A DNA stretch of 64,000 nucleotides, from assembly GCF_003390915.1 (NCBI RefSeq), contig NZ_QMEM01000010.1, positions 62,001-126,000 of the forward strand, given 5' to 3'. The notes beneath the pieces are model-generated. The model was not told the DNA's origin, made no database searches, and was given only the letters and a program-made list of their open reading frames with translations. Within the stretch, counting starts at the first letter, position 1; every line of letters starts with the position of its first letter. Positions 1 through 8,156 of the stretch are shown here, piece by piece. The translations under genes were made by a program, and so were the position numbers. The stretch is from Lewinella sp. IMCC34183. GTDB taxonomy: Bacteria > Bacteroidota > Bacteroidia > Chitinophagales > Saprospiraceae.

Positions 1-52
1 GCGCGGTCGGAGACCGCATCCTACTGCGCTGCCGGAGGCAGCATCGTACTGC
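1..52. repeat. REP-like double palindrome, copy 1
   Basis: Two perfect palindromic arms with a CGGAG core lie 10 bases apart: GCGGTCGGAGACCGC at 3-17 and GCTGCCGGAGGCAGC at 28-42. The whole block recurs in inverted orientation at 31270-31323 and partially at 151-218, so this is a dispersed intergenic element and not part of a gene. It may continue beyond the left edge of the window. Confidence 0.6.
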
Positions 53-150
53 CAGAAATCCACGTGAATCTGTGATGAAGCGAAGCGTCTCCGTGACGCC
101 ACAGGCGATCTGCGTTGAACTTCCCCTGCTGTGACCTCATGCGAGTCATC

Positions 151-218
151 AGCGCGGTCGGAGACCGCCCTGTACTGCCGCGGTCGGAGACCGCATCCTA
201 CTGCGCTGCCGCACTGCA
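151..218. repeat. REP-like palindromes, copy 2 (rearranged)
   Basis: The 15-base palindrome GCGGTCGGAGACCGC occurs twice, at 154-168 and 180-194. The second is followed by the same spacer as in copy 1 and by a truncated half of the second palindrome (GCTGCCG). It lies directly upstream of the small membrane protein at 269. The interval 1-268 otherwise shows no gene. Confidence 0.55.
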
Positions 219-268
219 CTTCACAGCCGTTAACCGCGTTGTACGGACAGCCAGAATACCCCTCAGCC

Positions 269-451
269 ATGCCCAAAAACCCCGCACCCGCGCCCGCGCC
301 CCCGCCCCCGAAGAAGACTTCCACCCTGAAGAAGGTGGTCTATGGAGTAATCCTGTTGATCGTGATCTCGCTGATCCTGCAGGCCCTCGGCGTCGGGGTG
401 ATGGACCGCCGGGAAGAGAACAGCTTCATTGAGCAGCCGCATAACGAATAG
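269..451 (+). CDS. Small single-pass membrane protein, unknown function
   Basis: This is a 60-residue protein. It has an Ala/Pro-rich N-terminus (residues 4-14), a short basic stretch (KKTSTLKK), one hydrophobic segment at about residues 24-42 and a charged C-terminal tail. I recognise no family. The ATG at 269 is preferred over the in-frame ATG at 131, because the upstream extension translates the palindromic repeats. The proline-rich start is encoded by a C-rich sequence resembling a motif found ahead of several other genes in the window, so the true N-terminus could be shorter. It is probably expressed; function cannot be inferred. Confidence 0.5.
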   Translation: MPKNPAPAPAPPPPKKTSTLKKVVYGVILLIVISLILQALGVGVMDRREENSFIEQPHNE

Positions 452-508
452 GCCCGCACACGACAGCGTGGCGCGACAGAAAATTCGGTAACCTTGGTGG
501 ATTGTAGG

Positions 509-970
509 CTAGCCCCAGCCTACGCTGGAAAGCCCCGGGTAGAAGGGCCAGGGGATAACGGCCAGGATGATGAACAGGCCGATGCCGTAGAATACCGCAA
601 TGGTCTTCCAGCCCACGTTGAGCTCCGCCTGCCGCTTGGCCTTGCTGTAGCCCACCGTAATGAGGATCGTAGCCAGGATCATGAGCCACCAGTGGAAGTA
701 GTTGTAGTAGCGGGCCACCGAAGTGCCTTCCGCATCGGGCACGTCCGCCGCCACGCCGTAGGGGCTCAGCCACAGGTATAGTACCAGGCCCAGCAGCAAC
801 TGAACGTGAACGGAGATCAGGCCGAACAGCGCGAGCTTGTCCTTGCCCGGGTATACGGTGCCACCGCCGCGCCGCGACAGGGCCCGGCCGATGGCCGCGA
901 TAAGCAGGATCAGGACCACCCAGCGAAGGCCGGAGTGCGCATGTTGGACGGCGGTGTAAAGAACTCCCAT
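509..970 (-). CDS. Cytochrome b561-like small integral membrane protein
   Basis: The protein has 153 residues and about four predicted membrane helices. It opens with YTAVQHAHSGLRW, a signature I associate with a small Bacteroidota family often named 'cytochrome B' in automatic annotation. Several histidines lie in or near helices (QHAHSG, SVHVQ, NYFHWW), compatible with haem ligation, but no haem site is proven here. I chose the ATG at 970; an in-frame upstream start at 997 would add nine polar residues. It lies just downstream of the AI-2E permease gene on the same strand and could be cotranscribed. Function is uncertain. Confidence 0.65.
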   Translation of the reverse strand: MGVLYTAVQHAHSGLRWVVLILLIAAIGRALSRRGGGTVYPGKDKLALFGLISVHVQLLLGLVLYLWLSPYGVAADVPDAEGTSVARYYNYFHWWLMILATILITVGYSKAKRQAELNVGWKTIAVFYGIGLFIILAVIPWPFYPGLSSVGWG

Positions 971-1013
971 AGGTGTACGTTGCTTGAAAGGGCGCAAGAT
1001 AGGCCCGCAGCGA

Positions 1014-2147
1014 CTATTCCTGCCCCAGTAGGTAGGCGTAGTCCTTCATCCCCTCGATATGCTTGAAGAGCACGCGCATCATGGCCACGACCGGAATGGC
1101 GACCACCGCCCCCAACGCACCCCACATCACCGTGAACGCGATGACGGCTACTACCGTCGTGAGCGGATTGATGTCGACCTCGTCGCCTACGATGAGGGGG
1201 GTAAGGATATAACTCTCCAGCAGCTGGGCGAGCGCCATGGTGCCCAGTACACCGAGGATCATGGTACTGCCACCCCCGCTCGCCACGGCGATGGCTACGG
1301 CGATAAAGCCGCCGATGATGTTGCCCAGGTACGGAATGATACTGAGGACCGCCACCAATACGGCGATCACGATGGCGTAGTCCAGCCCCACCAGGGTGAA
1401 GCCGATACCGTACAAGATGGAAAGGATGATGATGAGAATGAGGCGCCCCTTCAGGTAGTGTTGTACCACGCTCATGGATTCGTTCAGCGTCTGGTGCGTC
1501 TCCCCGCGGTGCTCGTCGGGGGTCCGGCGCAGGATGAACTCGCGCAGTCGTCCCTTCTGGGTGAGGAAGAGCACCACGTACACGAACATCAGGAGAAAAT
1601 CGCCCAGGATGCCCGCCGTCTGCGACAGCGCCCCCGTGATGCGGCTGACGCCGAAGGGCAGGTTACTGAGCATGCTGCCCTTCCCGCCGGAGGATACTGC
1701 GCCCGAGTCGGATCCCCCCCCGCCCCCGGTAGGTTGCTGCTGCTCCCGGGCCAGCGCAGTAGAATCGGAAGCGGTGGACGTAGACGTCTCCTGCTCGTCC
1801 TCACCGCCCGGCAGCATGGGAATCTGGTCGCGGGCCTTCTCGATCTGCTCGGTCAGCCGCTCCTCGATCTTCGGCCAGTTGCTGGCGAAGCGGGCGGCTT
1901 GCTTACCCACGGCAAAGAAGATCGCCGCGAAGAAGAGCAGCAGCAAAAAAGTAGCACCCGCGACGGCAAAGCCTGGCTTCCAGCCCCAGTCGCGCAGTTT
2001 CTCGTCCACCGGATTCAGCAGCACCGCCAGCAAACCCGCCACCGTAAGCAGCGCCAGAACCGATTGTCCAAAGTAAAGGATGACCACAACCCCGATGAGG
2101 GCTAGGAGGCGCAGGACAAAGCTGACCAGTTTCGGAGATGCTTGCAT
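1014..2147 (-). CDS. AI-2E family transporter (PerM/YdiK type permease)
   Basis: This 377-residue polytopic inner-membrane protein has the family layout: two N-terminal helices, a long hydrophilic central loop, and a C-terminal block of helices. The C-terminal half carries the family-like run YLGNIIGGF and a loop LIVGDEVDINPLTTVV near the end. The central loop (about residues 110-170) is unusually rich in Ser, Gly and acidic residues and looks disordered. Family members export autoinducer-2 or act as Na+/H+ antiporters; the substrate cannot be told from sequence. The ATG at 2147 was chosen because the open frame upstream is antisense to the YjbQ gene. Confidence 0.85.
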   Translation of the reverse strand: MQASPKLVSFVLRLLALIGVVVILYFGQSVLALLTVAGLLAVLLNPVDEKLRDWGWKPGFAVAGATFLLLLFFAAIFFAVGKQAARFASNWPKIEERLTEQIEKARDQIPMLPGGEDEQETSTSTASDSTALAREQQQPTGGGGGSDSGAVSSGGKGSMLSNLPFGVSRITGALSQTAGILGDFLLMFVYVVLFLTQKGRLREFILRRTPDEHRGETHQTLNESMSVVQHYLKGRLILIIILSILYGIGFTLVGLDYAIVIAVLVAVLSIIPYLGNIIGGFIAVAIAVASGGGSTMILGVLGTMALAQLLESYILTPLIVGDEVDINPLTTVVAVIAFTVMWGALGAVVAIPVVAMMRVLFKHIEGMKDYAYLLGQE

Positions 2148-2237
2148 AAGGGGGCGAATGTTTCTACTTGGATAAGTCAGTGCGGGGGCCTCTGTTCGCT
2201 GTGCCGTACTTTTACCCCCCAGCCAATCCCCCGCCCC

Positions 2238-2648
2238 GTGGTCTCCCAAATAGCCTTTAGCCTCTCCGCCCGCCCCCGCGGATTCCACGTCGTGACCCGC
2301 GAGGTCATGGAGCAGCTGCCCCCCCTGCCCCGCTCCGGCCTGCTGCACCTGTTCATTCAGCACACCTCCGCGGCGATCACCGTCAACGAGGCGGCGGACC
2401 CCGACGTGCTTACCGACTTCGAGTCCATCTTCAATCAGCTGGTCCCCGAAAATCTTCCCTTCCTGGTGCATACGCTGGAGGGCCCCGATGATATGCCCGC
2501 CCACATCAAAGCGGCCATGATCGGCCACAGCATCACCCTGCCCATCTCCGACGGCCGACTTAATCTCGGTACCTGGCAGGGCATCTACCTCTGTGAGTTC
2601 CGCAACCGGGCCTCAGCCCGCGGCCTCGTCGCTACGGTCTACGGCTGA
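2238..2648 (+). CDS. YjbQ/UPF0047 family protein (secondary thiamine-phosphate synthase-like)
   Basis: This 136-residue protein matches the UPF0047/YjbQ fold almost end to end: GFHVVTREV near the N-terminus, the HTSAAITVNEAADPDV segment, the histidine-containing GHSITLPISDGRLNLGTWQGIY core and the C-terminal RGLVATVYG. Family members have weak thiamine-phosphate synthase activity, but the physiological role is unsettled. A GTG start at 2238 gives the usual family length; the ATG upstream at 2142 lies in the divergent gene's start region. The 3' end overlaps the convergent pnuC gene by 36 bp. Confidence 0.88.
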   Translation: MVSQIAFSLSARPRGFHVVTREVMEQLPPLPRSGLLHLFIQHTSAAITVNEAADPDVLTDFESIFNQLVPENLPFLVHTLEGPDDMPAHIKAAMIGHSITLPISDGRLNLGTWQGIYLCEFRNRASARGLVATVYG

Positions 2649-3266
2649 TCGCCATTCCCGGTAGCCATATACGGCCAGAATCACGTACAGCACCATCAGC
2701 AGGGCAAACAACAAAGCTCCGGAGCGCAGGTAGATGTACACGTATACCGCGTCGATGACCACCCAGTACAACCAGTTCTCCAGCCGGCGGCCGATCAGCA
2801 GAAAGGTGGCGGCGACGCTGAAGGTGGTGGTGATCGCGTCCAGGTAGGTCTGGGTAGCCGTGGCCAGGGCACCGACCGCGTACCCCAGCAGCAGGCCCAG
2901 GGCCAGGCACCCCCCGATCATGATAGCGTGCTCGGCGGCGGTCATGGACCGGATATCGGTGGTCCCCTCCGACGGAGCCATAGCCAGGCTGTCCAGGGAA
3001 TCGGTGGCCGCGGCGGCGCGGCGCGAACGGTGCCACTGGAACAGGCCCACGCCGGCCATGATGAGGTAGAAAACCTGTAGCAAAGCGTCGGAGACCAGCT
3101 CATACACCACCAGGGACTGATGGGCCCACAGTACCGCGCTCACCGCGGCGAATCCCCAGCACCACTGGCTGTCACGAGCGGCGAGGTAGACGTACGCCAG
3201 CGCGGTAAGGGTGGCGACCCACTCCACGCCGTCGGTGGCGCTGATCTGTGCGATAAGGTCCTCCAT
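2613..3266 (-). CDS. pnuC: Nicotinamide riboside transporter PnuC
   Basis: This 217-residue inner-membrane protein has about seven hydrophobic segments. The PnuC signatures are visible: VYLAARDSQWCWGFAAVSA near the N-terminus and, in the C-terminal half, a GRRLENWLYWVVIDAVYVYIY-like stretch with the W-x-x-D residues that line the substrate path. PnuC takes up nicotinamide riboside for NAD salvage. A polar insert of about 30 residues (roughly 85-115) sits between helices. The ATG at 3266 is immediately preceded, on its own strand, by the C-rich leader motif. The gene converges on and overlaps yjbQ. Confidence 0.9.
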   Translation of the reverse strand: MEDLIAQISATDGVEWVATLTALAYVYLAARDSQWCWGFAAVSAVLWAHQSLVVYELVSDALLQVFYLIMAGVGLFQWHRSRRAAAATDSLDSLAMAPSEGTTDIRSMTAAEHAIMIGGCLALGLLLGYAVGALATATQTYLDAITTTFSVAATFLLIGRRLENWLYWVVIDAVYVYIYLRSGALLFALLMVLYVILAVYGYREWRSAVDRSDEAAG

Positions 3267-3287
3267 GGCGGCGGGGCGCGGGTGCGG
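3267..3287 (-). repeat. C-rich leader motif ahead of pnuC
   Basis: Read on the minus strand, this is CCGCACCCGCGCCCCGCC plus GCC, ending directly at the pnuC ATG. Close copies precede other genes in the window, always in the same orientation relative to the downstream gene (see the finding on this motif). Its function is unknown. Confidence 0.4.
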
Positions 3288-3293
3288 AGTTGG

Positions 3294-4208
3294 CTAGAGC
3301 GCCACGTGCATCAGGCTGGCGAACCGCTGCACGCGGGCGTCGATCTGGTCCTGATCCAGCGTCTGGAGGCGGCGCGTACCGAAATCCTCCACTACGAAGC
3401 TGGCCATGGCCGAGCCGTGGATCACGGCCCGCTTCAGGTTGTCGAAGCTCAGGTCGTCGGAAGCGGCAAGGTAGCCCATGAGGCCGCCGGCGAAGGTGTC
3501 ACCGGCGCCGGTGGGGTCGATCACCTGCGGCAGCAGGAGGGCGGGCGCGGAGAACAGTTCGTCGTTGTGGAACAGCAGGGCACCGTGCTCTCCCTTCTTG
3601 ATGATGAGGATCTTGGGTCCCATCTCGACAATGGCGGCAGCGGCCTTCAGCAGGCTGAGCTCACCGCTGAGCTGACGGGCCTCCTCGTCGTTGATGATCA
3701 GGATGTCGATGCGCTTCAGTACGGCCTTGAGGTCGTCGAGGGCGCTATCCATCCAGAAGTTCATGGTATCCAGGGCCACCAGCTTGGGGCGGTGGTCCAG
3801 CTGGTCGAGTACGCTGGACTGTACCGCCGGGGTGAGGTTGCCGAGCATTACGTAATCGCTCGTCCGGTATTCGGCGGGCACCTTGGGCTGGAAGTCGGCC
3901 AGCACGTTCAGCTGGGTATCGAGGGTATCGCGGCCCATCATGTCGTCGTGGTAGCGACCGGCCCAGTAGAAGCTCTTGCCGTCCTCGATCACCTCCACGC
4001 CGCCGAGGTCGGCCCCCCGCCGCTTAAGGTCGGCCAGGAAATCATCGTTGTAATCGCCCCCGATCACGGACACGATCTGTACCGGCTGCACGAAGTAGGT
4101 CGCGGCCATGGCGATGTAGGTACAGCTGCCCGCTTCGATCATTTTCACCTCTCCGTAGGGGGTGTAGACGTCATCGTAGGCAAGGGTTCCGAGGGCAAGG
4201 AGACTCAT
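3294..4208 (-). CDS. PfkB family sugar/nucleoside kinase
   Basis: This 304-residue cytosolic kinase belongs to the ribokinase/PfkB superfamily. It has the C-terminal signature DPTGAGDTFAGGLMGY with the catalytic Asp in GAGD, and an N-terminal substrate region with VIGGDYNDDF. The central NDEEARQLSG motif is typical of the adenosine/ribokinase-like branch in Bacteroidota. Substrate cannot be assigned. ATG at 4208 (MSLLALGTLAYD) is preferred to a TTG at 4217, since family members start just before this strand. It is transcribed away from the divergent tRNA-Asn promoter. Confidence 0.88.
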   Translation of the reverse strand: MSLLALGTLAYDDVYTPYGEVKMIEAGSCTYIAMAATYFVQPVQIVSVIGGDYNDDFLADLKRRGADLGGVEVIEDGKSFYWAGRYHDDMMGRDTLDTQLNVLADFQPKVPAEYRTSDYVMLGNLTPAVQSSVLDQLDHRPKLVALDTMNFWMDSALDDLKAVLKRIDILIINDEEARQLSGELSLLKAAAAIVEMGPKILIIKKGEHGALLFHNDELFSAPALLLPQVIDPTGAGDTFAGGLMGYLAASDDLSFDNLKRAVIHGSAMASFVVEDFGTRRLQTLDQDQIDARVQRFASLMHVAL

Positions 4209-4232
4209 AATTTTCAATTTGGGGCCACAAAG

Positions 4233-4264
4233 ATTGCAAAATAAACGGGGACGGCGTAAATTTG
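4233..4264 (+). promoter_or_regulatory. Bacteroidota-type promoter for tRNA-Asn
   Basis: TAAATTTG at 4257-4264 is an exact match to the TAnnTTTG -7 element used by the Bacteroidota primary sigma factor. ATTG (TTG at 4234-4236) lies 20 bases upstream, the usual spacing for the -33 element. A start about 7 bases downstream gives a leader of roughly 12 bases before the tRNA. Confidence 0.7.
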
Positions 4265-4282
4265 CGTCCGCTTATGCGTCCC

Positions 4283-4356
4283 GCCTCAGTAGCTCAGTTG
4301 GTTAGAGCGGCGGACTGTTAATCCGTAGGTCAAAGGTTCGAGCCCTTTCTGAGGCG
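4283..4356 (+). tRNA. tRNA-Asn (anticodon GTT)
   Basis: A complete cloverleaf can be drawn. The acceptor stem is GCCTCAG (4283-4289) pairing with CTGAGGC (4349-4355), with discriminator G. The D arm contains AGTTGGTTAGA. The anticodon stem GCGGA/TCCGT encloses the loop CTGTTAA with anticodon GTT. The T arm is AAAGG/CCTTT around TTCGAGC. The 3' CCA is not encoded, so it must be added post-transcriptionally. Confidence 0.95.
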
Positions 4357-4673
4357 CTACCAGCAAAGATGCCCCGCTTCCGTTTTGGAGGTGGGGTTTT
4401 CTTTTTGGGTGGATTGTTGGGTTGGTGCGTTGTTGGATTGTTGCGTTGGCCCGCAGGACACTTGCCCCTCGCTGCGCCCGGGTCCGCATGGGCTGAGGGT
4501 CTCTGACCCGATCCCCACCTGTGCGGAGCAACGGGCCGAAAGCGTGGGCGAAAGATCACGGCCTATCCATGGCGGGGTTGGGGATGGTGCGTCGCTGAGT
4601 TGGTGCGGTGGAGCGCACGGCATTTACCCCTCGCTACGCTCGGGTTTTGATCGCGCCGGAGGCGCTCAACCCA
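4357..4673. other. Intergenic stretch with degenerate short repeats, no gene
   Basis: About 317 bases between tRNA-Asn and the HMG-CoA reductase gene. It contains simple GTTG/GGATTGTTG-type iterations (4408-4450) and two imperfect copies of a CCTCGCTNCGC-CGGGT motif (about 4466-4490 and 4627-4646). The same motif also turns up inside the linker of the Ddl-PASTA gene (about 11545-11565). I see no coding potential or structured RNA. Confidence 0.5.
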
Positions 4674-6017
4674 TTAGCCCGCTCCCCCTTCCCGCAGCTT
4701 GTCCAGGAACTGCCGCACGCCGTGGTGGCTTACGGTGCGGCCGGAAAAGAAGCTTACCGCCTCGCGGCGTTCCGGGGCGCTGGCGTCGAGACTGGAAAGG
4801 ATGTTGTGCAGGTGCATCTTCATGTGGCCCCGTTGGATGCCGGTAGTGACCAGGCTGCGCAGGGCCGCGAAGTTCTGCGCCAGGCCGGTGACCGCGGCGA
4901 CGCACATTAGTTCTTCGGCGTCCGGCCGGCCAAGGAGGTTGAGCGATAAGTCGGCCAGCGGGTGGAGGCGGGTGAGGCCGCCGACGGTACCCAGGGAGAG
5001 GGGCAAGGTGAGCTCGAAGCAGAAATTGTCGCCCACGACCCGACAGCGGCTGAGCGACCGGTAGCGGCCGCCCTCCGCGGCGAAGGCGTGGGCGGCGGCT
5101 TCCACCGCCCGGAAATCATTGCCGGTGGCGAGTACCACGGCGTCCACGCCGTTCATGATGCCCTTGTTGTGGGTCACGGCCCGGTAGGGATCGGCGCAGG
5201 CGATGTCCACCGCCAGGCGGAACCGGCGGACGAAGTCCGCCGCGTCCACGCCGGAGCCCGCCAGGTTCATCTTTTCTATAGGGCAGCTTACCCAGGCCCG
5301 TACGACGGCGTTAGGCGTGTGGTTACTGAGGATGGCCATGATGACCTCCAGGTCGCGCTCCGCTTCGTTGAGGGCCGGGCTGTCGGCCGACCACCGTTCG
5401 ATCTCCGTAGCGTAGGCTTCCAGTACCGTATTGATGAAGTTGGCGCCCATACTGTCGCCGGTACCGAAGCTGACCAGCAGCTGGTAGCACTGGGGGTCAA
5501 CCGCGGGAAGGTGCTTCCACTGCATCCCGCGTACCCCGCCGCCCCGCTGCTCCATTCGCGCGGTGAGCTCGCGCGTGGCCGCCGACAGGCGCCGCTCCAG
5601 TTCGGGAAACAGGGTCGCGCGCCGGTCGGGATGCCCGTTCCAGCGAAAGTGAAGCTGGCCCAGCTTCTCACCGGCGATCACCTCGGCGTGGAATCCACCG
5701 CGGGTCGACCAGTATTTGGCCGAGCTGCTGGCCGCGGCGACCACGCTGCTTTCCTCGATTACCATGGGTACGGCGTACGTCTTGCCGTTAATCACGAAAT
5801 TGGGTGCCACGCCGAAGGGCAGGGGGAAATTGGCGACGGTGTTTTCGCTGAAATTGTCGACCACCTGCTGCAGGTCCGGGTGACCCGCCTCGAAAAAGGT
5901 GAAATCGTCTACCGCCTGCCCGGGCAGGAAGTGCTCCAGGAGCCACTGCCGGCGCTGTGCTTTATCGAATTTACTGAATCCGCTGATGCGGTGGGGATCG
6001 CGTACTTGTTCGGCCAC
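4674..6017 (-). CDS. Hydroxymethylglutaryl-CoA reductase, class II (degradative type)
   Basis: The 447-residue enzyme interconverts HMG-CoA and mevalonate. Family motifs are in order: SENTVANFPLPFGVAPNF with the catalytic Glu near residue 58, EESSVVAAASSSAKYW, the MGANFINTVLE segment, THNKGIMNGVDAVVLATGND with catalytic Lys and Asp near residues 285-300, and the C-terminal VSHHGVR with the catalytic His. Length fits class II enzymes, which lack a membrane domain. A GTG at 6017 starts the protein. The type 2 IPP isomerase gene lies 19 bases upstream on the same strand, so the two form an isoprenoid (mevalonate) operon; an anabolic role is inferred. Confidence 0.93.
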   Translation of the reverse strand: MAEQVRDPHRISGFSKFDKAQRRQWLLEHFLPGQAVDDFTFFEAGHPDLQQVVDNFSENTVANFPLPFGVAPNFVINGKTYAVPMVIEESSVVAAASSSAKYWSTRGGFHAEVIAGEKLGQLHFRWNGHPDRRATLFPELERRLSAATRELTARMEQRGGGVRGMQWKHLPAVDPQCYQLLVSFGTGDSMGANFINTVLEAYATEIERWSADSPALNEAERDLEVIMAILSNHTPNAVVRAWVSCPIEKMNLAGSGVDAADFVRRFRLAVDIACADPYRAVTHNKGIMNGVDAVVLATGNDFRAVEAAAHAFAAEGGRYRSLSRCRVVGDNFCFELTLPLSLGTVGGLTRLHPLADLSLNLLGRPDAEELMCVAAVTGLAQNFAALRSLVTTGIQRGHMKMHLHNILSSLDASAPERREAVSFFSGRTVSHHGVRQFLDKLREGGAG

Positions 6018-6036
6018 AGGCGAGGGTGATGAGGTA

Positions 6037-7095
6037 TTAAGGCCGCGGGCGAAGATAGGCCCTGGCTAACTCTAATCCGCGCAACTGTAACGTAACGTAC
6101 CGCTGCAGGCTGCCGTAATCGGCCTGGGCGTGCCGCAGAAAGGCCGATGCCTGTCCGTAAATGGCCGGCAACCGCGAAAGCTCCGTGAGGTAATATCCGT
6201 CGAGAAACCCCTGCACGCCACCGCTCACGATGAGGTGACCGCAGCGGACCTCTTTCCCCTCGGTGTCGACCAGTCCGTTGATCGTCCGTACCATCTCCTC
6301 GGCTCCGTGCCCCGCCTGGGCCAGTCCCGCGTAGGCCGCCCGCGAGAGGGCGTCGGAGCGGAATAGCTCCAGTTTGCTGAAGTTGGTCCCGCCGTTGGCC
6401 GCCGTATCCAGGGCCAGCAGGGGGAGCCGCAGCAGCGCGCGCAGACTGGCGGGTCCCATGCCCTGCCCTACCTCCTTGACGATGACGGGCAGGTCGGGCA
6501 ATTCCCTGAGGAGCTCCTGAAGCGTAACCAATGGCGCTACGGTGAACCGGTCGCCCTCCGGCTGCAGCCATTCCTGGAAGGGGTTGATGTGCACGATGAG
6601 CCCGTCCAGGGCCAGCGCGTCAATCATTTCGGTGACGAGGTGGGTCTCGCCGCGCTCCAGCAAATGCTGCACCTGGGCGACGCCAAGGTTGGCGAAGATC
6701 GGCGCGTCGGGCCCCGCCAGGGGACGGACGTTGAAGTCACCGAAGCGGTGGTCGTCGTAGAGCAGGCTCCGGCAGGAGCCCAGGCCCATGCCGATACCGA
6801 ATTCCCCGGCGGCGCGTGCCAGGTTGTGATTGATAGTCAGGGCCTGCTCCGTACCTCCGGTCATGCTGCTCACCCAGAGGGGAGCGCGGAGATTCTTGCC
6901 GCCCCAGGCTACCGGGGGCAGGCTGCCGGGGGCCGGATGGGCGGCCAGCAGGGGCTCGTAATCAAACCGCTCGTCGAGGGTGCCGCGCTCCGCCTGCGAC
7001 CGAAACGCCAGCTCGATGTGATCCGCCTTGCGCCCCGGAGCCGTAGGATCACTGGCGGAGGGGCCGGGCGGGGTAACGGGTAAGGTCTCAGACAT
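6037..7095 (-). CDS. fni: Type 2 isopentenyl-diphosphate delta-isomerase
   Basis: This 352-residue FMN enzyme converts IPP and DMAPP. Recognisable elements are RKADHIELAF at about residues 22-31, the SSMTGG flavin loop, HINPFQEWLQPEGDRF with the conserved Gln and Glu of the active site, VKEVGQGM, the GGTNF loop and ISGG-like IVSGGVQG for phosphate binding. The ATG at 7095 is chosen over the in-frame ATG at 7200, because the extension would translate a strong rho-independent terminator and is not family-like. It is followed after 19 bases by HMG-CoA reductase. Confidence 0.93.
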   Translation of the reverse strand: MSETLPVTPPGPSASDPTAPGRKADHIELAFRSQAERGTLDERFDYEPLLAAHPAPGSLPPVAWGGKNLRAPLWVSSMTGGTEQALTINHNLARAAGEFGIGMGLGSCRSLLYDDHRFGDFNVRPLAGPDAPIFANLGVAQVQHLLERGETHLVTEMIDALALDGLIVHINPFQEWLQPEGDRFTVAPLVTLQELLRELPDLPVIVKEVGQGMGPASLRALLRLPLLALDTAANGGTNFSKLELFRSDALSRAAYAGLAQAGHGAEEMVRTINGLVDTEGKEVRCGHLIVSGGVQGFLDGYYLTELSRLPAIYGQASAFLRHAQADYGSLQRYVTLQLRGLELARAYLRPRP

Positions 7096-7133
7096 AGAAG
7101 GGGCAACGTTGGGGAAAAAGAATGGTTGAGGCC

Positions 7134-7162
7134 AAAAAAAGGGAGCGCCGGATGGCGCTCCC
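7134..7162 (-). terminator. Strong intrinsic terminator just upstream of fni
   Basis: On the minus strand, GGGAGCGCC-ATCC-GGCGCTCCC forms a perfect 9-bp stem with a four-base loop, followed at once by seven T residues. It points toward fni, whose ATG is only about 40 bases further on, and no gene on the minus strand lies between it and 7815. It may be an attenuator in the fni leader or the end of a short untranslated RNA starting in 7170-7320. Confidence 0.75.
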
Positions 7163-7320
7163 TCGAAAAACGGTCTTTCCAAAAAGCAAACACTTGACAA
7201 AATTCTTTTCCCGCAGGGGAGTACGGCGTAGGCGTTTGCCTAATTCACCGGTTTTCCGAACCGACGCCGCACGTAATATCTTTAGGGTTCTAGAACGTAG
7301 CCATCCTACAGTAAAAGCCA

Positions 7321-7818
7321 ATGAAGAACTCATCAATCGTGGTCCCCGTGATTCTGGTCCTGTGCCTCGTCGCACTGGCCTTTCTAATCTCACAGGCCCT
7401 GGAGGCTTCGAAGAATCAATCTGTGCCCGAAGATAACGGCATTTCAGTCGAACCGCCAAAATCATCTTCGATAGATTCTGCCGCGATCCTGGAAAGTCAG
7501 GCCGGAAACGCCCCGGACGCCGCTGCCGAAGATCGGCGGTTCAGCGACCTGGTACCCGCCGGAGACCGCGATTCCGCGGTTACGTCCGACGGCGCGTTCC
7601 TCATCATCGGCGGCACCTTCCGGCAGGAAAGTAACGCCCACACCCGCATCCGGAACCTGAAACAGGCCGGCTTTGCGAATACGGCACTGGAACTTTTCGA
7701 CCGCGGCACCTTCGCCGTGGCGCTTGTCGACCGGACAGACACTTACGGAGCGGCTACCGACCTGGCCCGCCAAGTACGTTCCGCGGGCTTCGAAGCGGAG
7801 GTCTACCGTAAGCGCTAG
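7321..7818 (+). CDS. SPOR domain-containing membrane-anchored protein
   Basis: This 165-residue protein has an N-terminal transmembrane anchor (residues 6-26), a low-complexity acidic/Ser linker to about residue 90, and a C-terminal SPOR repeat (GAFLIIGGTFRQESNAHTRI to the end). In that domain the two alpha/beta halves are visible, the first opening with a beta-strand plus aromatic 'FLIIGGTF'. SPOR domains bind glycan strands stripped of stem peptides, typically at the division septum, so a periplasmic cell-wall role is likely. Its stop codon interlocks with that of the convergent rhodanese gene (4-bp overlap). Confidence 0.85.
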   Translation: MKNSSIVVPVILVLCLVALAFLISQALEASKNQSVPEDNGISVEPPKSSSIDSAAILESQAGNAPDAAAEDRRFSDLVPAGDRDSAVTSDGAFLIIGGTFRQESNAHTRIRNLKQAGFANTALELFDRGTFAVALVDRTDTYGAATDLARQVRSAGFEAEVYRKR

Positions 7819-8108
7819 CCCTGGTAGGCCAGCATGCCGCCCTCGAGGTTGCGCACGTTCTTGAAGCCGGACTGCCGGAGCAGCTCCTGGGCCATCCCCG
7901 AGCGCTTTCCACTGCGACAGTATACGATGATTTCCTGATCGCGGTAGGGCGTCAGTTTGTCCATCGACATACTCAGCTGACCGAGCGGCACGTGGATTCC
8001 GCCGACGTTGAATTCCGCCCGCTCGTAATCTTCGCGGACGTCCAGCAGGACGAAGTCGTCCTTGCCTTCCGCTTTTCTCTTCTTCAGTTCCTCTACGGTT
8101 GCTTCCAT
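7815..8108 (-). CDS. Single-domain rhodanese-like protein
   Basis: This 97-residue protein is one rhodanese module. The active-site loop CRSGKRSG places the catalytic cysteine at residue 64; the upstream LLDVRE motif and the C-terminal NLEGGMLAYQG helix are typical. It probably carries persulfide sulfur in the cytosol; the partner is unknown. ATG at 8108 is chosen over one at 8135 because the added residues are not conserved in this family. Confidence 0.9.
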   Translation of the reverse strand: MEATVEELKKRKAEGKDDFVLLDVREDYERAEFNVGGIHVPLGQLSMSMDKLTPYRDQEIIVYCRSGKRSGMAQELLRQSGFKNVRNLEGGMLAYQG

Positions 8109-8156
8109 GCGCGATCTGACATTTAGTGAGGCCAAACAGGAAAAAACGGAAATAGA

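Noticed and set aside
1014-2528. 504-residue version of the AI-2E permease
   Set aside because: The first 127 codons are antisense to yjbQ and not hydrophobic; the ATG at 2147 gives a normal family length.
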